Below are positions 27,101-35,027 of a stretch of 35,027 nucleotides of DNA, piece by piece. Within the stretch, counting starts at the first letter, position 1, and every line of letters starts with the position of its first letter. The DNA lies in the NCBI GenBank assembly GCA_003427395.1, contig BFEA01000001.1:5611820-5646846 (forward strand), in the 5' to 3' direction. The position numbers and the translations under genes were made by a program. This DNA is from Chara braunii (Eukaryota; Streptophyta; Charophyceae; Charales; Characeae). A model generated the notes under the pieces. That model was not told the origin of the DNA and searched no databases. It worked only from the letters and a program-made list of their open reading frames with translations.

Positions 27101-28915
27101 ATGATTAAATCTCCATTTTCCAAGCATCCTTCTACTTACCTGCACATGAGATCAAACAAAAAGTTCAAGAGAAAACAATGCAATCCCAAACTCATGTCAG
27201 ACTTTCAGTCACACGTGCAAACAAACACAACTTCCCCTACCTTTCCAGTGAATGATTACGAAGGGAATTCGATCGACCCCAACATTGAAGGGGGTATGAG
27301 GAAGGAGGCGTATCGCCGAATGGGTCGTCCGCTACTGGCAACGTTCCGGATTGCTTCTCCTGAAGAAGCACAGTTGACCGAGGTTGAGGAGGCCATGGCG
27401 TCGTTACATATTGGCGATTCGCCGGTGGAACCAGAAGGGTTTAGGGAACAAGTGGTGGAACGAGCGCAAACCATCACTAGGCGGCTTGCCCGGTGCCGGG
27501 ACTCTATCATCCGACTTTATGTGGACATGAAGGAAGTCTGGCCTGGATTGCCGAATGTCTTTCTCTTTGGCGAATGGGGTGATAAAAGGGAAGATGTGCC
27601 TGGCTGAGCAGGGACGTCCGCTCCGAGAGAAGCGTCGCAAACCGGGCCAACGGTAAGCACGATGCGACCTAGGCCTGTGCTAAAGAGGAGTGCCCCGACT
27701 GTAGTCGTTCAGACTCGGGTGCGGCGATGAAACGAACAACTTCAAAAGGAGAAAGAGTCTGAAAAGGCAGTGGAAGAATAGCCTATTTCCATTAATGAGA
27801 ACGAAGAGGACGATGAGGACGAGAAGTTGCGAGCCGAAGAGGAAAAACGGGTTCGTCGTCGTGCACTGGAAAGGGAGCCGGAGAAAGGGAAGGCCGAAGT
27901 AAGCGAGGAGGAGCCACGAAAGAAGAAGAACATTTATTCGATCCCCGTGGAGCAGGGGGTCGATATCGAGCAACTCGTCAATAAGATTCTGGAAAGTCAG
28001 CCCGACTTGGTCACGCTGAAGGAAATTTTGGCGGTATTGCCGAAAATTCGAGAAGAGTTTAAACAGCGGATGACTCGTAAGAGAGTCATGACTGTTAAGC
28101 TCGGCGAAGTCATTCCGCCGGAGGCTAACTGGTCCCCGCCTGGGATGAAGATGGATTGGCGAAGTGCGTCAACCGACCATATGAAGGTCCAGATTGGACA
28201 GCAGGAGTATTCGGCACTTGTGGATGATGGAGCCGAGATGAACATCATTCGTGAGCGTCATGCCATCGAAGCCGGGTTGAAGATCAATCGAGATGATTAC
28301 TGGTTTTTGGTGGGAGCTAGCGGATCAACTCCATTTTGCGGAACAGCCAGTGGCGTTCTCGTCACGGTCGGAAAAGTTAAGGTCCGTTCGTACTTCTATG
28401 TGTTACCTAGAGTGGAACACGAGGTGCTGCTCGGAAGGGCATTCTTATGTCGGTCGGAAAGCATTATCATTAACAAGCATGATGGAACCATGTTTGTAAT
28501 TCTTTGCGATCCTGTCTGCGGTTATTACGAAGTGGTCAAGTGTGCGAACACTGGACCCTATTGCTCGCGGAACCGGCTGAACCCGGAATCCTATAGCTTT
28601 CCGAAGTCAGAAAAGTTGAAAAGGGAGAAGGAATCGCTAGGGGAGGAGCCGAATCCTCGTGAGTTCTCGCTGACCCTACCTGATATTGGGCAGGCGATTG
28701 ATTTCGTGTCGACACATGCGGCGATTGATCCAAATGTGGTGCAAGCCTTAACGGAAATCATCACGGACACCGGAAGCGTAGGAACTATGCGCCTCGTTTA
28801 CTCCCCGTCAGAGGGGAATAAGGGAGAAGATCAGGAATTGCCCTCCACCCGACAGGGTCCTTTTTTAAAGGATGTAGGCTTGACACCGGCGCCAAACGTA
28901 AGTACAAGAAAGTAG
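27101..28915 (+). pseudogene. Gypsy-2 gag-like and protease ORF
   Basis: One frame runs throughout, broken by stops at 27605 (TGA), 27728 (TGA) and 27779 (TAG). The first part (RMGRPLLATFRIASPEEAQL, ARCRDSIIRLYVDMKEVWPG) is a gag-like segment I cannot assign to a domain; no zinc knuckle is present. An acidic/basic stretch leads to the aspartic protease: YSALVDDGAEMNIIRERHA around 28210-28265, with catalytic Asp and a D-D-G-A variant of the usual D-(T/S)-G-A, then EVLLGRAFLCRSES. It would process the polyprotein. The ORF ends at TAG 28913-28915, 46 bases after a slippery site. The true start is uncertain; the codons before about 27240 may not belong to it. Confidence 0.78.
28861..28867 (+). 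promoter_or_regulatory. Candidate -1 ribosomal frameshift site
   Basis: T TTT TTA in the protease frame (codons at 28862-28864 and 28865-28867) is a canonical X XXY YYZ heptamer. Slipping by -1 enters the RT frame, which is open from here to 29925, whereas the zero frame stops at 28913. ACCGGC (28885-28890) can pair with GCCGGT (28929-28934) downstream. Confidence 0.6.
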
Positions 28916-31900
28916 GCGTGAAGGCGAAGCCGGTACCTGTTCTGATCACTCAAGAGGAGGAAGTCTATTATCATGAGGAGCGCGAGTGGATCAGAAAAAT
29001 GAAAGAGAGAGGTGAAAAGGGGTCATGTCGGTTAACCAAAGAAAGAGTGGGAAGTATAATCATTGGGGAGGAGGACCTCCTTACTGAGCAGGAAAATGGA
29101 TACATCATCAATATATTGAGGGAGAAACATCTCTCCTATGCGTTTGATGATGATGAGCGAGGAAGGCTGGATGTCGATAAAATCCCGATGATCAGAGTTC
29201 ATACTGTACCACATGAGCCATGGAATGTAAGAGGGCCACGTTATCCGAACCCGGAGGATCACCGTAAGGTGGTCGCATACCTTGATGGAAAAATCCGGAC
29301 GAAAGTTGCAGATTATTCTTACGGACCATATGCATCTCCATGGTTCTGTTTCACCAAGCCGAATGGTACCTTACGGTGGATTCAGGACCTTCAGAAACTG
29401 AATTCGGTGACAATGCGAGATGCAGGTGGACTCCCACATGCGGACCTACTGTCGGAGTCTTGTGCAGAAAGGTCTATCATCACCCTGATCGATTTATATT
29501 CAGGGTATGATCAATTTCCCATTTACACTGCGGATCGGCCCAAAATGGCGATGCACAGTCCTCGTGGATTGATCCATATATGTGTGGCGCCGCAAGGATG
29601 GACGAATGCAGTTGCCATTGTTCAGAGATATATGACGAGGGTTATGCAGCCTTGTTGTCCTGACATAACTTCGCCGTATATTGACGACTTGGCTATTCCA
29701 GGGCCTCGAACGAAAGACCTGGCGGAGGTGTTGCCGGGCATTCGCCGCTTCGTTTGGGAGCACATCAATGATGTAGTGAAAGTTCTTAAGAGGTTGAAGG
29801 AGTTTAATCTCACAGCTAGTGGGATTAAGTCTCGACATTGTATGAAAAGAGCAGTGATTTGGGGGTTCCTTTGTGACGAGAAAGGTCGTCGGCCGGATGC
29901 GAAGAAGACTAATAAAATCTTGGAATGACCAACCCCTTTCAAGTCAATCACAAATGTGCGAAGTTTCATCGGAACCTGTGGGTTTTGGCGCATCTTCATC
30001 AGCAGGTTTGCCGCCAGAGTGGAACACTTGCGAAAGCTTGTGCGCAAAGGCCAGAAGTGGGAATGGGGTCCGAAGCAGCAAGCGGTCGTGGAAGACATAA
30101 AAACTGAGTTCCGTGAGGGCGGATTGATCCTTGGAGTTCCTTTTTTCGACGATGATGAAAGGCGTCCTTTTGTTATTGAGACTGATGCGGGGCCCACAGC
30201 CCTAGGAGGGGTCTTAATTCAGAAGGATGCTGAGGGACAGGAAAGACCTCTCAGATTTGATAATAGGACTCTGAATGTTGCTGAGAGGAACTATTCCCAG
30301 TTCAAAAAGGAAACTTTGGCAGTGCTTCATTGTTTCCGTATTTTTCGGAATTATGTGTTTGGTAGACGCCTCATCCTGCGAGTGGATCCGACTGCATTGG
30401 CTCAGTCCTTAAGGAATTATTCACTTGTAGATCCCACTATTGCACGATGGCTGACTTATATCTGGATGTTTGACTTCGAAATTGAGCGGATTTCGGGGAG
30501 TCAAAATCGTGCTGATGGGTTGAGTCGGGTTGAATAGGATCCAGAGACAGATCAGGCAGAAGAATCCATTCCGGTCGATGCCTTTTTGAAAGAAGAGGAG
30601 TTGAGGTTGAGTATTAACTCCTTTGCCTACCTGACTGATGCGGCCACTCGACATAGGATACCAATATGGAATGCTCCCATCTGTCACGAGATACGTTCAG
30701 AGCTCGTGATGGAGGGACCTTTCATCGAGGAGGACCCATGGGGTGAGCAGACTGCAGAGGAAATGATGAGGCTGGCTTTGACCGATGACATCGACCTTAT
30801 GCTTGATCCGCTAACGATTGAACAGGGCCATGTGCAGGCTGATGACGCTTTTCAGACTGTTGGAAGGATGTCATATATCATGAACTTGTTGGTTCATGAG
30901 GATCGCCTAAGGTTAATGAATGTGGAGGAAGGGAGCAGTGAGGTTAAAGAGGCATTCAAGGAAAAGGAGTACGAAGGGGAATATAAGAAGATAGGCATGT
31001 GGTTGAATGGGGAATTGGACGAAAGTGAGGTTGATCCGGTTGTGCGGGAGACAAGCAAAGGATTCGTTGTTCGTGACGGTCATCTCTTTAAGAAAGTTGC
31101 TGATGGTGTCCCAAAGAGGGTGGTATGCGGAATCTCTCGACAGTTGGATGTGATTGTTGCTCTGCATGATGGGGTAGCCGGCAGACACATATCTGCGCGG
31201 GTAACTTTGAACAAAATCCAACGCCTTTATTTATGGGAAGGGATGAGCAAGATGGTGATCGATTTTTGTAAATCTTGTTTCCCTTGTCAACAGAGGTCTA
31301 ACATCCGCTACCTTGAGCCCCTAAATCCACGTTATGTGGCAGAACCGGGTGCGCTGGTGCATTTGGATCTTTTGGTGATGCCACCTGGGATAAATGGGTA
31401 CAAGTATATCTTCGATGCTAGAGATAATTTGACTGGTTTCGTTGATGGTTGTGCCATTCGCGAAAGTACTGGGTCAGTCTTGGCAGAGTGCATTGAGGAA
31501 TATTACCTCCGTTATCCATTCATTCAAAAGATTGTTATGGATCGAGGAGGCGAGTTTCGAGCAAAGGAGGTACAAACGCTTTGAAAGAGACTTGGGGTGA
31601 GTTTCAGTTATACGACGGGAGCGCATCCCCAGGCCAATGCACCCGTGGAACGAGGACATGCCACCTTATCTAACTTGTTGGCTAAATGGTGCAAGGGGGA
31701 GCCATCAAGATGGCCGATTTATTTGAGGGCAGTCTTTTTCGTTGAGAATGTTACCATCAAGCGAACGACCAGGTATGCTCCCGTCACATTATGGTTTGGA
31801 CGGCATGCGACTTTTCCAATTGAGAGTTTCCTGATCACTTGGCAGAAACAGGACATTGAAACAAAACTCTTAACAGAAAAGTTGTTGGAATTGAGGGCAA

Positions 31901-32217
31901 GACAGATCATGGTGACTGAAGAACGGATTGAAGACGCGACTGTCTCTACTTCTGAAAGCAGGCAGGCTGACAAGGAAAGATGGGACAAGAGGCCACGTGC
32001 ACGAAAAGAGTCGTTGGAAGTGGGAGATGTCGTCTTGTTGTATGATATGTCGCTAGAAAAGCAGTGGTCCAGAAAGCTAGACAGTCGGTGGCTGGGACCA
32101 TATCGGATCACAAGGAAAACAGAACACGGGGCGTACGAAATAGAGGAGTTGGATGAATCTCGGGGTAGAAATTGGGTATCGGGTGCACATTTACGGAAGT
32201 TTATCCCAAGAGTTTAG
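28868..32217 (+). pseudogene. Gypsy-2 pol: reverse transcriptase, RNase H, integrase
   Basis: A single frame carries all three enzymes, interrupted by stops at 29926 (TGA), 30535 (TAG) and 31582 (TGA). RT: PNGTLRWIQDLQKLNSVT, IDLYSGYDQF, VAPQGWTNAVA and SPYIDDLAI (both catalytic Asp kept), then GIRRFVWEHINDVVKVL. RNase H: FVIETDAGPTALGGVL, NVAERNYSQFKKETLAVLH and NRADGLSRVE. Integrase: HDGVAGRH with CKSCFPC (zinc domain), VHLDLLVMP, IVMDRGGEF and NAPVERGH (D, D, E), and a C-terminal LGPYRI (GPY/F) motif with no chromodomain. All three stops are one transition from Trp, Arg or Gln codons. Confidence 0.92.
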
Positions 32218-33378
32218 TGAAAACTTTTGGAAAGGAAGGGTAGAGGAGGTAATTGGTGGTATTAATTTTGGTAATCCTTCTTGCTTTCATATTGTGGTTC
32301 AGCTGATTCCGATTTTTGTCTTAAGCTAACCAAGAAAGTTGTAAAGTATTAATAAAAACATTGAGATCGAGAGGTTATCAATGGGATGGTGACTCCTGTT
32401 GTTTTGCAATAATGAAGTTGTGTCTTACTGCCGTAAATAATTGTAAGATGACTATGATAATTTTCTCACAATTGTCGTTATGCGTGAGAGGTATTGAATA
32501 TTGTTGTAAAAAAAAAGAGTGATACCAAAGGACTTTGTGAGATTTTTATCATGATTGGATGTTCATTGCAGGAAGAGTGTTGTAAAATGGTTGATGGATA
32601 CTTATGTTATTACAGAACTCATCACATACAATTCTTATGAAACTCCGGGTATGTGGTTGTGAATGAGAAATTTTTGTGAGTACAAGTCTAAGGAGATGAT
32701 CTGTATTTGGGTCGCATGCCTGACTTAACATGTGTGTTATTCGTCGGACATGTGATTCAATTGCTTGCCATGCCTTATGACTTCGTATTGTTTCGATTGT
32801 CATGCAATGAGGAATCATAATGTTGTGAGCCCCGTAGAGGGTGGTGAGGCCTGCGCCGAAACTTTTTCCTGGTTCATGGTAGGATGTTGTTATCCTTCCT
32901 TTCGGGGAGGGTGACTGCACTATCGTTGAAAGGGAGGAAGGTGGTAAAATGTTTGTTGGAACCTTGCTTGTGAGGGTGGCGATTACCGCTCGCCATGAAG
33001 GAAATATTGATCACCTTTTCATTTGTGGTGAATGGGGTCGCCTCGACTTTATGGCCGGGTCTGATCAGCTTGGGTCATAAGGGAGGGGTAGTTCAACCTT
33101 GCAGGTCGGGTACTAACAGATGTATGGCACTGGAATCGGAGGGAAAGTGGTGAGGCTCGAGTCTAAAGCGGGGCTTGACGTCGAGATGTTATCCCTTGTG
33201 GGTTACACCACTCCTCGTCGCATTCACAAGACCTGAAGGAGATAAATCATGCATGATGATTAAGTTGGAATGAGAATTAGCCGGACTGGACAAGGGCTTT
33301 TGGAAGCATGATTTCTCTCTGGGATGGTACCGACACATGCTGTAGTATAGTGTGAGTACCCTTGTGTTTCGTGGGAGG

Positions 33379-33469
33379 CCCAGGTTAAACTCCTGGCAGC
33401 GAGAGATATGCTGAGGTGATGGGAATGCATCCCCATGAACACAAGAGACCCATGTTAAATTCCTGGCAG
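33379..33469 (+). repeat. Pair of T-arm-like repeats
   Basis: CCCAGGTTAAACTCCTGGCAG and CCCATGTTAAATTCCTGGCAG differ at 2 of 21 positions and start 70 bp apart. The first folds as a 5-bp stem with a 7-nt loop (CCAGG-TTAAACT-CCTGG), the shape of a tRNA T arm. Confidence 0.6.
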
Positions 33470-33498
33470 TATGTGTTGTACGGATGAAAGACCCGCAA

Positions 33499-33570
33499 GG
33501 GGTTAAGCCTGACGATACCTAGACAGGGGGTTATAGCCTGAAGAGAGTCCCATCAGGGGGATAAGTCTGA
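33499..33570 (+). repeat. Three degenerate GGGGGTTAAGCCTGA repeats
   Basis: GGGGTTAAGCCTGA, GGGGGTTATAGCCTGA and GGGGGATAAGTCTGA at starts 33499, 33526 and 33556, i.e. a period of 27-30 bp. Confidence 0.65.
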
Positions 33571-33791
33571 CCCATCTATGAGAGACAAAAGGAAAAATGA
33601 GTGGCCGCCAGTGGGATGATGCTTGGATCACTCTTTTTAAAGGTTATTGTACCTCCTTAGGCTGGGTAACGCCGACGGTCGACGGTGGATTCCAGATTCC
33701 GGGGAAAGGTCTGTCAGAGGTTATTTCTGACCCCATTCCAACTCGTGACTGAAGGAGAGTGCTTTCGAAGGAAGGTTCGAAAGAATTACGA

Positions 33792-33864
33792 GGCTTGAAA
33801 GTGGGCCCCTGTGCTAAAGGTTTGAAAGTAAGCCGTTGTTTATTAAAGGCTTGAAAGTAAGCCC
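33792..33864 (+). repeat. Three degenerate GGCTTGAAAGTAAGCC repeats
   Basis: GGCTTGAAAGTGGGCCC, GGTTTGAAAGTAAGCCG and GGCTTGAAAGTAAGCCC at starts 33792, 33819 and 33849. Each unit has complementary ends (GGCTT..AAGCC in the best copy), so each could form a small stem. Confidence 0.7.
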
Positions 33865-34089
33865 TTTGCATTGATGGTAATGCAGTCTGCACGGAGAGTT
33901 TCATGAAGAGTATCCGGATAAGTATAAACGGAAAGGGAGACAAACGATGGAAACATCGCTTATCATGTATAAGTATGTAAAATCTGGGTTAATACCAGAG
34001 GTATTATGGTTATGTAATATATTTGGTGAGGTCTTATAAAAACTTCCCCTTGTATTGCCGTATGGTAAGCGACAGGGACGTCGCTTAAT

Positions 34090-34103
34090 GGGGGCGGGGA
34101 AGG
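34090..34103 (+). other. Gypsy-2 polypurine tract
   Basis: GGGGGCGGGGAAGG, one base before the LTR TG. It has the expected position of the plus-strand primer, though it contains a single C. Confidence 0.8.
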
Positions 34104-34104
34104 C

Positions 34105-34929
34105 TGTCGTGACAAAAATCCTTGTGAGGGTTTTTGCTCGAGCTTTTCAAGGTCAGACACTGACCGACCCTTTCTTAAAGACTTGATGAGATTGACGTTG
34201 CCAAAGTTATTCAGACCAACCCTATAATCGAGAGACTTAAAACCTGACGTCGTCGACGTGGGACGTCGTTGACGTGAGACGTCATTGACGTTCGATCGAA
34301 ACNGCAGGAGTCAGCGGTATGGNTGTCGTCAGCGGTTCTCGACGAGGCCNCAGTGGTGTGCGGTNAGGGAAAGAACTNAAGCTAAGCCTAGTCTACCTAA
34401 AATAATGTCGCGCGGCTGCTTCAGGGCCTAAGTGAGCTAAAAAGAGGTGTGCGCCGGGTATAAAGCCGCGACGTAGGGGGAATAGGAAGGAGAGTTTAAT
34501 TCTAGGGTCGCGGGGCTTGACGTCGAGCCAGGGGGTTAATAGGCCGATGCCAAGGTCACGCGACAAACTGGGCGTGCATGGCCGTGAGTTGGCGGGGCCG
34601 GCAGGGCCACAGACAGGCGGGCAGGCAGGGCCTGCAAGGCCGCGGGACGGGGGGACATTGGCTGGGCCAAGCCCTTCTTATAGGAGAGCTGCTCCTATCA
34701 CTGTCGTGATAGGAGCTAGCCCAGTAGGTTACCATACCAAACTCTCACCCGGAAGATACCGGGAACGAATCTGACATGCTAGGCTACTGGGCAAAGCTCC
34801 TTTTGGAGCAGCCCAGCGATCCTCAAGATCGCACGGCTGAGATCTGCCGCGCGCGGATCGAAGTGGCCCCTGCGTGAGGATGACACGCATAAATCGAGAA
34901 ATGGTTTAAGTTTTAATTTTTTTTTTTTG

Positions 34930-34975
<46 letters not shown>

Positions 34976-35027
34976 TACCTGTCCCGTAGTTGGACGCGTA
35001 AGCGTCCACATACGGGCCTTGTGGAAG
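34105..35027 (+). repeat. Gypsy-2 3' LTR (runs off window)
   Basis: Matches 22362-23140 with about 99% identity in the alignable part, keeping the ACGT array (34247-34295), TATA box (34459-34465) and hairpin (34692-34715). It lacks the 30-bp palindrome segment. From about 34921 a T/A homopolymer stretch is followed on the minus strand by CAG|GTAAGT, which recalls the 23893 cassette. Whether that part is LTR or a later insertion cannot be decided here. Confidence 0.9.

Larger units (their letters stand above)
32218..34089 (+). other. Long Gypsy-2 3' non-coding region with short repeats
   Basis: About 1.9 kb with no recognised gene, AT-rich up to about 32550. It contains a 21-bp near-repeat (33379-33399 and 33449-33469), two ~29-bp periodic arrays (33499-33570 and 33792-33864) and an 18-bp match to the LTR (33168-33185). 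Such long spacers can hold packaging or RNA-structure signals; that is inference. Confidence 0.6.
22362..35027 (+). mobile_element. Gypsy-2: LTR retrotransposon with nested Gypsy-3 and assembly gap
   Basis: Two same-orientation copies of one LTR start at 22362 and 34105 (TGTCGTGAC...). A purine tract precedes the second. Between them, on the plus strand, lie gag-protease, RT, RNase H and integrase (27101-32217) in Ty3/Gypsy order. The 3' LTR runs off the window. By eye, 7 substitutions and two indels (6 and 30 bp) separate the LTRs over about 715 bp. Because a gap and a minus-strand element lie between the 5' LTR and gag, it is possible that the scaffold joins two copies. Confidence 0.85.

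Noticed and set aside
33379-33396. tRNA gene
   Set aside because: Only a T-arm-like stem is present; no acceptor, D or anticodon arm can be built around it.
33499-33864. CRISPR array
   Set aside because: Repeats are short, degenerate and differ between the two groups; no cas genes and a eukaryotic context.

Overview
The window looks like intergenic DNA of a large, repeat-rich green-plant genome. I see no convincing intact host gene. Evidence for a plant: L1-type LINEs whose ORF2 ends in a plant-style zinc-binding tail, a Gypsy primer-binding site of the TGGCGCCGTTGCCGGG type common in plants, and TTTAGGG-like repeats. A streptophyte alga such as Chara would fit, but this is a low-confidence guess. 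A perfect Nextera mate-pair junction adapter at 10503-10540, scattered single Ns and a 490-N gap (23141-23630) show that this is a short-read scaffold, so some junctions may be artificial.

Layout from left to right. 1-1246: microsatellites and a twice-used hairpin/(CAAT)n repeat. About 1247-4975: 'Gypsy-1', a 5'-truncated, decayed Ty3/Gypsy pol on the minus strand, with a Cys-rich module between RNase H and integrase. About 5050-10340: 'LINE-1', plus strand, with the ORF1 C-terminus, a near-complete ORF2 and a 3' hairpin. 10350-10695: duplication around the adapter. 10696-11547: unidentified TTCAG-rich sequence. 11548-12369: 'LINE-3', a fragment split by a 346-bp retroposon with 14-bp target duplications. 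12975 to about 20400: 'LINE-2', minus strand and nearly full length, interrupted by a 527-bp retroposon with a 15-bp target duplication. About 20420-21250: 'LINE-4', an ORF2 tail on the minus strand. 21247-21566: a probable tRNA-derived SINE. 21740-22361: an unknown ORF with a 15-bp minisatellite, cut by an LTR.

22362-35027 (continuing past the window): 'Gypsy-2', plus strand. Its two LTR copies are about 99% identical where both are readable. Its gag-protease and RT/RNase H/integrase ORFs are joined by a textbook -1 frameshift heptamer. Six in-frame stops break them. A polypurine tract abuts the 3' LTR. Between its 5' LTR and coding region lie the gap, an exon-like cassette and part of 'Gypsy-3', a minus-strand element with LTR, TATA box, primer-binding site, a possible leader intron and gag.

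The genes do not form a host pathway. They are the replication genes of retrotransposons, all damaged here. The most informative signals are cis elements: the frameshift site, a 16-bp ACGT-rich triplicate in the Gypsy-2 U3, a 3' hairpin shared by LINE-1 and two short retroposons, and a predicted intron before the Gypsy-3 gag start.
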